Of a stretch of DNA of 64,000 nucleotides, positions 53,192 to 64,000 are shown in pieces; position 1 is the first letter of the stretch, and every line of letters begins with the position of its first letter. The DNA is from Microvelia longipes (Eukaryota > Arthropoda > Insecta > Hemiptera > Veliidae). Location of the stretch: the NCBI GenBank assembly GCA_018340805.1, contig JACMZG010001870.1, positions 22,329,331-22,393,330 of the forward strand, given 5' to 3'. The notes beneath the pieces were generated by a model, which saw only the letters and a program-made list of their open reading frames with translations, did no database searches and was not told the origin of the DNA. Both the position numbers and the translations under genes were made by a program.

Positions 53192-53864
53192 CAAAGCACA
53201 AATTAAAAGTATAATATACTTACACTTCAATACAGGAATGTATTGCTAAAATAGTATATCTTGTCAGAAAAAAGGAGTTCGTATGGTTGTCGATGTAACT
53301 CAATGACAAGAGAATAAAAAGAGGCTTTTCTGACTGTTAGAATATCCTATTCATGGAACAAAGGCAATTTTTTTGTAAATATGCATTACAGGTACCCTAT
53401 AGGTTTTTTCCGCCAAAAAAGTTGTTTAGAATTTGCCAAAATTTAGATTAATTACCCATATTAAATTGAATATTTGCTTACTTGTCTTGGATAAAGGAAT
53501 ACTCTCGTGTCAAATTTTAACTCAGTTAGTGATTGTTCGATTGTTAAGGGCGTTTAACAACAAATTTATGTCATTTAATTATAAAATAACTAATGCAATA
53601 TAATACAATATAATTGTTTCAACTATACATGTTTTGCAAAACTCGGTAGTATCAAATGATATCTATCAGCTTAAATTAAATCTGAAGATGGTTTTTTATT
53701 ACGTTTTAACTCTTAACATAAACGCTTGGAGCAACGATGATAACAGACAAACACAAATAGAGACAGTAAAATTGGTTAAATCCTCTCAGAAGTTCATAAA
53801 ACCCTGACTCGGATAATTCAGTTAACCCCAGATTAACTGTATGATACTAAAACTGTTAGTATTA

Positions 53865-54185
53865 CTTTTCCTCATTTATACCGAAGGTATATAGGAAAAA
53901 TATTGTGTTTGAAAAAAATCCGAAACCGGGATGTCACCGAAATTATTTGGTGACGTCCGGCGTGACATTATTATTAGGGGCCTCATAAATGGTTTTCACC
54001 ATGTCTATGTTAGATCATAAAAGTTAAGCAGCATCGAGGGAGGTCAGAGCCTGGATGGGTGGCCGCTGGAAAACAATTTAAAGTTAAATTCTGAGGACGA
54101 GCGAAGTGAGCCCGAAGTAGGTAGGATGAGTGTAGGAAATCTGATGAGGCGAGGATAACTCCAGAGGCACCCTGTACAAGATTTT
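53865..54185 (+). mobile_element. Composite repeat with 5S-derived segment, copy 7
   Basis: Short front (CTCATTTATACCGAAGGTAT), best 5S match at 54012-54070 (AGATCATAAAAGTTAAGCAG; GCCTGGATGGGTGGCCGC), tail GAGGACGAGCGAAGTGAGC. Confidence 0.75.
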
Positions 54186-54189
54186 TTAA

Positions 54190-55200
54190 TTTCTAGTTAC
54201 TCATGGATTAAATTCACCCACAGAAATGGCTTTAGGTTTTAGATGTTAGATATTGGTGTTACAATGAAATAATAAGATAAACACGTATAAGAGAAATATA
54301 TTTATTGATTAAATATTCTGGTATTTTACAATATTTTGGAGCATTTTATTATTATTGATTGGTTCATAGTTTATATATTTACAACAGAATTTATTTTTCG
54401 TTATCTTTGACTTATTTTATTATTTATCTTATCATCTAAAAACAAGCAACAAATACATAACTATTTTACTTAATTGAATTCATAGATGATTATATATAAA
54501 ATATAAATTTATCTGTTTAGCTGAATTTAAAAAGGGTTAAAATATTGAAAATAAATATAATCTTTAACTTTTTCTATTAAAACATAAGTTTATCTTCTGA
54601 ATTTTCATTGTTTTTTTCTATGTTTTTATAAAGACAAATAGAAAAATTCTGGAACAGAACAAATGTGATGTATTTTCAACCTAAACAAAGTTATAGACCT
54701 TTTGACTCAAAATTAATAGCCTACGCCCATATTGACTTCTTTTACAGTCACCTTTTTCTGAAGTGTTCTAAAGACATGTTCAAAAGTTAGTTTTCTTTAT
54801 TGTTTGCCCTTAAATTTTTAAAGTTCGCTTGACAATCTTAAAACTTAATCCTCAAATGCTGGATTCTATTTTGAAACAGTAATAAAAAGCCTTTACTCAT
54901 AATTAATTTTGTGATATAGTCCTGTCAACCTTTTATATTATTATTTTCACATACAGTCAATTTTTATTCTTAATTTGGCTACATTGTCTAAGTAGATAGA
55001 ATTGTGTTATTAAAATATCTTATATGAAACAAACAATATTTATAAGAACCAAAGTGCAAGATGAACCAAAGTCCTTTTCTCCCACTTAAATTCAATTTAG
55101 TGGTATCATGCACTTACAGTCTCCCACCAATTATGAGCTTTCGCAAAAATAAGGAAACAGTAAACTGAATGTTTTAAAATGAGCATAAATGGAGTCCATC
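54190..55200. other. Intergenic AT-rich DNA
   Basis: Nothing recognised. Confidence 0.4.
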
Positions 55201-55204
55201 GTAA

Positions 55205-55625
55205 AAGGACGAAAGATTACGATTCTCTCCACAGTTCAAGATATTTATTTATAATAAAGCAGAGCGCTTTCGATCTAACAAGAGGTCATCATCAGTGCCT
55301 ATTAACAAATAAGACAAAAAATATCCCTACTTAGAAGGAAAAAAAAAATAAAATACAAAGTATACAAATAAGAACAGAATTGTAGTTAAAAATAATTAAT
55401 AAGTGAATTTCTTAAAGTTCAAAAGTTTAGTGCAATCTTTGCACACATGCTGACTCTGCAATGTCTGTTTAAATTAATCTCTGCTCAACGGTAAATTTAT
55501 TTTATTAATTATTTTTAACTACATTTCTATTCTTATTTGTACACTTTGTATTTTTTTTCTAAGTAGGGTTTTATTTTTTTTTGTAAATAAATATTTTGAA
55601 CTGTGGAGAGACTTTTTATTCTTTC
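55205..55625. mobile_element. Inverted-repeat element with hammerhead-like motif
   Basis: Outer ends CTCTCCACAGTTCAAGATAT and, reversed, ATTTTGAACTGTGGAGAG. The minus strand of the left arm has CTGATGA...GAAA at about 55268-55300 with stem III AGC/GCT. Stem II (GA...TC and TCT...AGA) has a bulge. The right arm has lost the motif. Confidence 0.55.
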
Positions 55626-55978
55626 ATTCTTTTCAGTAAACTGAAGGTCGCACTGTATGTATATGTACGTTTTGGGTTTATCGGGTGATGTTGACACCTG
55701 GAAACACCCAAGATAAAAAGAAAGAATATTTGGGGTGCACTTGCTTCAAATATATTAAATACAAAATAGTAAGAAAGTGTTTAGATGATACTGACTGCGA
55801 CTACCAGACTAAAATTATTTTATTTTTATCATTTATATGCATGTATACAAAATATCCTTCATAAATGATTCTGAATTTTTATAAATTGTTAATAAATGTT
55901 TACTTGTTAAAAATAAGGTATTCTGAAAATAATAAAAAAAGAGTTAATATTTTAGTGGAAATTATAAGTCAAATATTC

Positions 55979-56395
55979 TATAGACACAATATAATTGTGT
56001 GAGAGACAGTTCCTGAATGTAGCACTGCATTTCACTTGTTAAATTTCCAAGGTGTCTCTTATACAATTATATTGGGTCTACAATTCATGTTTTGTAAAAC
56101 TCAGTAGTATCAAATTATATATACTTTGCTTGCCAAGCATGAAGGCGGTAAGAGAGCACCTGTGGTAAATATTTCACATTATATTCTTCTAGAGTTTTGA
56201 TTGAAGGTCAGTGTGAGTTTAGGCTCTGTTAGCGCCCTGGTGAGTTAGATGTAACGAAACAGAGTGTCAAGCGATGGAATAGTTCCCATATGTAGCATTG
56301 CATTTTGCTTGTTAAATTTCCTCAGTGTCTCTCACACAATTATATTGTCTACTATTCATGTATTGCAAAACTCGGTAGTATCGATATTATGCAAA
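55979..56395 (+). mobile_element. Hammerhead-bearing repeat, copy b, with an extra terminal segment
   Basis: CTGGTGA (one change from CTGATGA) at 56237-56243, stem II 56244-56255, GAAA 56256-56259; CTCTGT at 56224-56229 pairs with ACAGAG. The terminal segment (GTAGCATTGCATTTTGCTTG to AAACTCGGTAGTATC) follows, and a second copy lies upstream at 55980-56125. Confidence 0.7.
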
Positions 56396-56569
56396 TATTC
56401 TTATATTATCTTATATTTTTTAAGCTTTAGTTGCTCTGTCATAAAAATCACCCCAAAAGTCCAAAGCATACATATTAATATGTTCTTCAGTTATCTTCTG
56501 CTTTATTTTTTTGAACCTCAACATATGCCATAAAACATTTATGGAACCTTTACATTTTATAGGTTTAAT

Positions 56570-59500
56570 AAATGTATGTAAATCAGTTCCAAATTTTTGA
56601 GGAGGACATTTTGGTCCACTCTATGTTCTAATATCTGGCAGATTTACATTATTGATAATAATTTCAATTATAATGATAATTTTTTATTTATTTGTTTACA
56701 ATAATACTATGAATTACATTTATGTTACACAACTATTTACAATACACTAAGGGCTATTAAATCAAGAAGGAAAATAACTAATTATTAATAGTTATTATTG
56801 GAGTAATTAATAAATAAAACATTTTTAAAATATAAAAAATTACTTTAATAATTTGAAAATTTAGTTATATCTGATTTAATTTTATTTTTACAGACAATCC
56901 TGTTCGTGTGAGTGAAAAGCTTCAATCAACTCCAAGTAAATACAGGTCAACATAATAAAATTTATGACCTGTTCTTGTTTGATAGCTGAAGGAAAGCTGT
57001 CAGTAGTCAAAAATTAGATGGGTAACCAGCTAATCTAATTCTGGTGTGTGGAGTTGGTTTAAATTTAGAGTTGACGTTGACTGAATATATTGCCTTCTAA
57101 CAGCAATGTCCACGCTAACAGAGTTACCACATTGTTAGGTATGTATCAAGGCCAAAAATTATTGCCAATAAAGTAAATAACATGGTTGCATGGGAAAAAG
57201 GCAAATATCTAAAAGAAAAAATGCCTTTCATAAAATGTCATTCCATAATAGTAAAATTTTCCAATTATTTGTTATGAAATATTATAGTCTGAATTAATGT
57301 TTTTTTTCAAAATTAGGTATGCAGTATATAGTTAATTACAAACAGTTTTATTTAATGTCTATTTGTTTGTTTTTATTCATTGTTTGTTAATGCATATTCA
57401 AACATAATTTAATGGGCTGAAACTAAATAATGAAAATGGAGTTATTATAGATACTCTGGAACAATAAATAATATAATTCGGGAGAGGAGGGGAAGGGGTA
57501 ATAAACAACACTAATCTTAGGAAGACTTACACCATTATAAAAATTTTACACTTAATTTATTACTGATTACTTCTTAATTTGGCATGCATGTTTATAAATT
57601 AAAATTAAATCTTTAATTATAAAAAAATAACTAAGCAATCATGATTTTATAGCACCTTTATTTAACAAAAATTTATTTAATATATTTATTTGATAGATCT
57701 CTTCATTAAATACTCTAAGCTGTTGTGATTAATATTTAATATTATGGTAATAAAATCTAAACAGTGCCTGTTTAAAGCCTTAGGGTAACTTCACTAATCA
57801 GGGGTAACTCCAGCAATAGCTACTAGCAAAATTTAATCTAAATATGGCGATCATTTAGTTTAAAAATAGGTTAAAATGAAAGATTTTTGATACGTGGGGA
57901 ATTCTGGTTACATGGGGAAGGTGCAAATCTGAATTTGACGTTTTTTGATATTCTTATTAAGTAATAATTGTAACAATTATTATTAAAAGTATTGGAGTTG
58001 ATTAAGTTTTATTGGCTTAGTAAGGCTTATATAAGAAAAAATCATTAAAAAATTAATTACACTCAGTCGGGAGTTGACAATATACACATTAGTTTATTTA
58101 ATTTGAAGATATTGGAAAAATATTAAATATTTAGATGAAGATGAAGAGATCTATAAAAGTAGTAAACGTAACTATGCTTTCAAAAAGCTTAAGAAACAAA
58201 ATGTATTTTCTATTTTTGGTAAATTTTTAAAAAGTACAATTTTTTTAAACTTAGCAACTTAGGGCTTAAACAGTTTTTCTGATTGGCATAAGGATCCCCG
58301 AATCTCTGAATATATGTTTCTGAAGAGTCCTAATTTTTTAATGCGTTAAAAATTTAGACAGTTATAAAATTAATACTATTAACAGAGAATTACTTTTTTA
58401 CAAAAATTATAAAATAATTTTATTGTATAATAAATTTAAAATACACTTCATTTCAATTTTCTTTGATTTATTAATGCTTTCTAACTTTCATTTATAAGGT
58501 TTACACATAACATCTATTATACTTTATAAAATTATAAAGAGGGTTTTACAGTTACAATCTCACTTGGGAATAATGAGAGAATAATAACAAAGGAGAATAT
58601 TCTTTGTATTACGAAGATAGGTAAAAGGAAAATGATACTTATTAAAAGGGATTCATATTATCAGTTCCATTATTTATTGTACAGTTATGGAAAACTAACA
58701 GTTACCACTCAGAATGAAAACTTGAGTTAATTTTACGAATTTAATTTTTATTTCTTGTTAAAAAGGGAAGTTAAATGTGCTTAAATGTTATTATTTATTA
58801 TCTCTGGTTTTTAGTTAAAATCTCTTTTCTCATCATCTATAAAGTTGCCTCTAACCAGGCGCATAATCGTCAATAAAGTCTAATTATTTTGTTGCCTCGG
58901 TTATAAAACATATTTGAAGCAGATGTTAAATAAATATTTACAACTGATCTGTTATCCTTCTAATTAATTAAAGGCTTAATTGATAAATTGTTTAATTTAT
59001 AATGCTCAAAAATAAAAGCCATTTATATTTACTTATTAATTTTACCAATACTTTGAAAATTTATTATGGCAACAAAGGCAAGGTTGAGTTTTCTTTGCCA
59101 ACTGAAACCATCTTACAACATTTTATTATTCATCTCCAGTAATTACGATTTACTTTGTAATTCTTTAACACTTCCTTTAAGTATCATTAAGCTTAAATTA
59201 AGTCCATAAGTTAAAAGGGAATTACGTATTACTTTGTAGTTCTTAAATACCAGTTCTAGCACCATTAAGCTCAAATTAAGCCTATCAGGTTAAAAGTACG
59301 TATATTGGATTTTCCTTTGCTAAGAACCAGAGACCCTTTTAGTAAGCTTATAACTTTAGTAAATTAAGAGTAAAGGTGAAAATAAAATGAATGAAAATGA
59401 ATATGGCATCTTTTTATAAAAAAATTTGATCATCTATTATGGCTTTTCTTTTGTGCTATCAACCCTAAAGTATCCTCTTGATTCAACATTAAAAACCAGT

Positions 59501-61140
59501 ATGGTAATTAGGATCAGTAATAATCATTGTTTTATTACGACTCTTATTATACTTAAGGATTTAAAAGCATTAAAAAGTTTAGCTGTAATAATTAAATATT
59601 GCTAAGTGATTAAAATTTTTGAAAATGTTCCACATTTTAGCTATCCCCCATGCTTCCTTAAAAATTGTCTCTAATAAAAAAATATGTTCTGATACTATTC
59701 AATAACAAGTAGCACATAGGCAATAGGTTTTTACTTAATTGTTATCGCACACAAATTACTGTTTTGTATATGTTATATACATAATGACTTTACTTTTATT
59801 CAAATCAAGAAAGTCAGTTTTATTGACTTTTTTGTTGTATTAGTCAAATCAAAAACAGATATTATATTACTTATGTTGCAAGAGGCTGACCATGAACAGA
59901 GAAAATCGCAGTGGGCTGGTGTCACTTACTACAATCAGACTTTAATCAAACAGAAACCTGTGTTTGTTTTCATATAATATTTGGATTTCAACTAACACAT
60001 TTGTCAAAACTATTATTTAAAAGGTTATTACAACCGTCTATTTTGACTTTAGGAGAATTAGGAATAACGATTATGTACGTAGCAAGCATTTAGATTTTCC
60101 TCAATTTTTTTACTTCTTGGTCAAGCTCTAAACATCTATCAAAGTTATTGACATCCCAAACAACATAGCATCGCCACTGTTATTTCCTTCATATTAATCT
60201 TAGTAGCAAAAGCTTTCTTTTTTTGTTGGACAAGTAAACTGGACTTAAGGGGCGTTCGCCACAGCTGACTGTTTAGTGTGAAGATAATCAGAATGTTCAA
60301 TATGAGAGGGTGGTGGTTTCTAAATACTTTAAAATGAATTTTCTTAATTTGATCACTTGAAAAGGTTCAACTTAAATAAAGTCTTTTGATTTAACTAATA
60401 AAGTCTCTAGCATTTGACTATTTTACATAAATCTGATTTGGAATTATGGATTTTAAACTTTAATAAAATTGTCAAATAATATTGTAATATATAGGCTAAA
60501 TTATAATAAATTTTAAAACAAAGTATACTAGTATTGTACCGTAACGATACCTTTGTTCGAAGAATAGTAAGAGCTGTTGGTTTTTCCCTATTAGGTTTTT
60601 CTAGTAAATCATACCTTTGGTACCATAACTTTAGTGGAGGGACTGCTTAAACGTGCTTATTGTGCATTTGATCAGCCCCTCCGATGCTCCTGCAAGTTGA
60701 GGCAGCAATGTATGAACATTTAGGTAAAGCGAATGCAGCCGCGGCAAAAAGTAGATAAAACTTTTTTACTTTACTCAGAAAAAAATATTCGTAATAACTA
60801 TTATTTAATTTATTTATTTTACAATTTGAATATTTTTATTTCAATAAGTCCAATTTACCTTTTATTTATTTTATTTATTTTTTAAAAGTGATTTATGATT
60901 TTTTGTTTTATTAATGGTTGGGTTAGTGTTCTTTTCTATTTACAATATTTTGATAACCGCATCCAAATTTGATGTAGTCTGCCGTATTGACTGAAGATAT
61001 ACAGTTGTTTTGATTCACCAAACAAGCAGTTATTGTTAAGATATGTTTTGTTTACCTGAAAAATAAAGTTAGTACAATATTAAAAAAGAAAATAAATTTA
61101 ATATATTTGACACATTTATTGTATCATTGAAATATGATAA
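56570..61140. other. Intergenic AT-rich DNA
   Basis: No supported gene. Small frames (for example 59911-60093) lack domains. 60630-60740 is less AT-rich but unrecognised. Confidence 0.4.
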
Positions 61141-61149
61141 TATTAATAA

Positions 61150-61315
61150 TTGATGCCTGTTATAGCCTTGCGGCTGTGGAAACACCTCAGGTAGCAGTAG
61201 AAACTCCAAGCATATTCTGAGAGCGTAACCTGGTATGGCCAACCCAAGACCTCCTTGGTGTCAATGTTCAGTAAAAAAAACTGATGCTTCGAAGACATCA
61301 ACCTCAGAGACGGCC
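61150..61315 (-). mobile_element. SINE, second family, reversed
   Basis: On the minus strand: GGGCCGTCTCTGAGGTTGAT, CCAAGGAGGTCTTGGGTTGG, CAGGTTACGCTCTCAG, then CTACTGCTACCTGAGGTG. Confidence 0.55.
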
Positions 61316-61875
61316 CATTGAAATATAATTAATGGAGATTTGAGTACATGGGAGTCTTATTCGTTTTAAGTGTTCTCATAGCAATGTTTCAGACCACCCA
61401 GTTTTAAGACACATCAGGAAGGAATATTAAAAAGTAAGAAAACATTTAGTAAGCTTTGCTTAACTTATAATTGCTCAACAAAAGCTGAACAAATAATATA
61501 ATGGTTATGTTTTATTTTATTTTAATGTTATAGTTATGTGAATTCTATCAAAAATAAGCATATTATTTAATTCTGAAAATGAGGGGATCATCCCCTTGTT
61601 CCTTATACACAAGCACACCTATACACAATGATACAGTCTTGATACAACATGTTAATAATAACATTCACATATAACAATCATGAAATGTAGAAATCACTGC
61701 TTTTGAGGTGAAAAGTTCATGTATAATTCGTTGAGGTTTTTTAAACTAAATTAAAATTTATTTTTTATTATTTTAATTGTCAAATTATGTAGGAAACTTT
61801 TTTTTAGAAATCATAGCCTTGTAGAAATTAATGGGCTTAGGATATTTTCTTTTAGAATTTTGTTAAAAGAAAGTT

Positions 61876-61881
61876 TTTATT
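61876..61881 (-). other. Polyadenylation signal of the EGF-repeat gene
   Basis: AATAAA on the minus strand about 15 nt after the TAA stop, suggesting a very short 3' UTR. Other signals may lie further down. Confidence 0.4.
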
Positions 61882-61895
61882 ACCATATTTCAGTT

Positions 61896-62142
61896 TTATG
61901 GTTCATCAATGCATTTGTAAACAGTTTTGTAGAATGTCTTGTAAACAGTTTTAAATTCTGGTACACTACTGACACACGATTTCCAGCTGAACGGATCACA
62001 TTTATTTGCTATTCTTTTCTTAGCTAGTTTTCTGAATCCTCTTGTATATGGCTCTTGAACTGGACGATATTCGCATTTCCTGTAAGAGAATAAAATAGAA
62101 TTTAATTATATATACTATATATTATATATATATATATAATAT

Positions 62143-62175
<33 letters not shown>

Positions 62176-62178
62176 TAT

Positions 62179-62233
<55 letters not shown>

Positions 62234-63661
62234 TTAAACATATCACAATATTTCGCCAAGTAAGAAAAGGTACTATATGTATATATACTGTAGTTAATAA
62301 CATCAGATCATGACTTGCTAGAAGTTAAGTTGACACAATATAATTATGCAAGAGACATCTAGGATATGTAACAAGCAAAATGCAATGCTACATTTGGGAA
62401 GGTCAGAGTGAATTCAGGCTCTGTTGGCGCCCTGATGAGTTGGACATAACGAAACAGAGTGGGACATGACATTATGTCGAGCCATCAATTATGAATGTCC
62501 AATATAGCATTGTATTTTGCTATTATACATTTCCTTGGTTGTGTCAAGGATAGTTAACTTTTTAAGGATTTTAAATATCTTTCATTAATCATGACTATAA
62601 TTTTAAAACGGAATAAAAAAAACTTCTCTGATTTTCAGTTGGTCCATTGCTTATCTTTGTCTTTGAGTAATAAATAATAACTTGATCAGTGACTTTCCTA
62701 TTTCAATAAAAAGCACATCTCCAAATGTCTTATTAAGTGCTAATTAGCTCATTTTTCATTTAGATATTTACTAAAATATTAATTTGTAATTTTCATGAAT
62801 AAAAAATGTCCTCTGAAATGTATTTTTTAATAATCATGGACAAGTAGACTAGGTAAACATAACCAAGTAAAAATAAAATAAAATAAAATCAGATAAAGAG
62901 CTTGATGATGTAAAGCCAAATCAATATCAGCATAAGAAATCAAATAATGAGCATATTCCAAAATAAAACACAACCTCAATTGCATAACTCATTATCCTTT
63001 TAAAAAATCGATTAAAATTGTATTTTGGATCGAGGTGGTTTTTCTTTTAATGGAAAACACGCTTAAGTGGCCCAAGTGGCCCAAAGATGTCATTTGTGAC
63101 CAAATTAATGTGTACATTATTATTGTTACCATATGAAACCTTATTCATTTTGTTTCATAAAATTTACTTTGGATTGTTCTGGTGTACCTGTTAAAATCCA
63201 CTTAATTCTTGCAATTTAAAAAAATCAAAGGATACATTTTATGTGGGGCTCATTTCAGCCCAGTATATTATATTTAGGTGCAGTTTATCCGGGATCCCTT
63301 AAAAGACAGAAATGTATAATTAAGGGGAAATTAATAAATAAAATAAATCACTTTTTATAATTTTAAGAGGAAACACAATGCTCCATTTTTGCGCTTTCCA
63401 TGTATAATGTACCTACGGTTGTAGGAGAGGAAAAGTAATGAAATCATTCATGTAATTTTTATTGGTTGACTTACTTTTTTTCACATCTAGAGCCTGATGT
63501 AAAGGGATGACACAGGCAAATATTGCCTCGAGAACAAGTAGCACCATTAAGACAAGGAGGATCACAGATAAGTGTCTCACACAAAGATCCAGTTGAATTT
63601 TGAGGACATTCACATATCCCTCCTACACACTTACCGCCGTTTTCACATCCCGGACAGGACA
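61896..63661 (-). CDS. 3' end of a secreted EGF-repeat protein (partial)
   Basis: Two exons, 63661-63475 and 62079-61896, joined in phase 2. The first encodes two six-Cys EGF repeats (CPGCENGGKCVGGICECP and CDPPCLNGATCSRGNICLCH). The second encodes a 60-residue tail starting KCEYRPVQEPYTRGFRKL, with further Cys in NKCDPFSWKSC and VYKCIDEP, then TAA at 61898-61896. The tail is basic and rich in Tyr and Phe (TVYKTFYKTVYK). I do not recognise the family. Cysteine pairing suggests a secreted or extracellular protein. The 63661 acceptor expects a phase-1 exon beyond the window end; nothing clear was found in 63662-64000. Confidence 0.75.
62108..62235. repeat. (TA)n microsatellite
   Basis: Lies about 30 nt upstream of the last exon of the EGF-repeat gene, inside its intron. 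Confidence 0.9.
62335..62540 (+). mobile_element. Hammerhead-bearing repeat, copy c (best)
   Basis: CTGATGA 62432-62438, stem II GTTGGACATAAC 62439-62450 (A-U changed to G-U, pairing kept), GAAA 62451-62454. CTCTGT (62419-62424) pairs with ACAGAG. Inverted ends TTGACACAATATAATT and TTGGTTGTGTCAAGG flank it, each joined to a GCAATGCTAC-type block. Confidence 0.75.
62545..63470 (-). other. Intron of the EGF-repeat gene
   Basis: No further exon seen between the two coding exons. Confidence 0.5.
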
Positions 63662-64000
63662 CTGAAACATAAAAGTAAGTATGGGTCCTTTTTTTAGTAC
63701 TATTTGTCTGCTAAATTTTTTATTTCACTTTCTAGCAAGGGTATCAGAAGGTGAAACTGAGGTGGTGTAAACCTTTTATATGCTCTTTGTTTTTTCATAT
63801 TTTTAACACATCCACTTGACAGGTCGCTGGTTATATTTACTATAGTTAAATCAGAAACACGTGGTAGAACTATTGACTACTGGGCAACAGCCCAGGGGGT
63901 ACGAACCATGAGTTAGGGGAAAGGGTATGCGGGATAGCTGGACCCACATTCTCAGGAGGAAGGATTTAAATTTTCACTTAATCCAATCTCTGTGTGAACA
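63662..64000 (-). other. Start of the next intron of the EGF-repeat gene
   Basis: No exon-like frame with splice sites seen. Confidence 0.4.

Noticed and set aside
60955..61065. Possible minus-strand exon after a TTTATTTTTCAG acceptor
   Set aside because: A frame of about 40 codons runs to a stop, but there is no domain, donor or neighbouring gene to join.

Overview
The window is eukaryotic and almost certainly insect: very AT-rich, full of (TA)n and (CA)n microsatellites, inverted-repeat elements and SINEs. Its main gene has the domain order of an insect modular serine protease (ModSP/HP14), with GT-AG introns from 39 nt to 13.6 kb. The species and insect order cannot be read from the sequence.

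Gene 1 (minus, 43831 to 4432) is complete from ATG to stop in 14 coding exons. It encodes a secreted protein with a signal peptide, LDL-receptor class A (LDLa) modules, a Thr/Pro/Ser-rich linker, a Sushi/CCP domain, a second Cys-rich domain in the Wonton position and an S1A serine protease domain with His, Asp and Ser all present. In well-studied insects this protease receives the microbe-recognition signal and starts the Toll and melanization cascades. The central LDLa module exists as two adjacent look-alike exons separated by only 39 nt. Intron phase and cysteine counting suggest they are alternatives rather than a series.

Gene 2 (minus, 63661 to 61896) is the 3' end of a gene whose start lies beyond the window: two EGF repeats, then a basic, aromatic C-terminal region I cannot name. 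A third coding piece lies inside intron 7 of gene 1 on the same strand: two exons (19757-19652 and 19207-18899) ending in a BESS motif, probably part of a MADF-BESS gene or a relic of one.

Everything else is intronic or intergenic and repeat-rich. Notable repeats: (i) a family with a hammerhead-ribozyme-like core in three copies (39.0, 56.2 and 62.4 kb); (ii) other hammerhead-like motifs in inverted-repeat or Penelope-like relics (3.3, 13.4 and 55.3 kb); (iii) a cluster of composite repeats containing a 5S-rRNA-derived segment, seven copies between 37.6 and 54.1 kb; (iv) tRNA-like SINEs; (v) many MITEs, one a hAT-like element with a perfect 8-bp target duplication; (vi) a 1.6-kb tandem array with an alternating two-unit structure; (vii) a 60-bp near-perfect palindrome at 49081-49140.

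Layout: 1-4.4 kb, repeats and the 3' flank of gene 1; 4.4-44.0 kb, gene 1 with repeat-filled introns; 44.0-61.9 kb, intergenic repeats, with quieter AT-rich DNA at 56.5-61 kb; 61.9-64 kb, the 3' end of gene 2. I saw no functional tRNA or rRNA gene, no CRISPR array and no bacterial-type operon.
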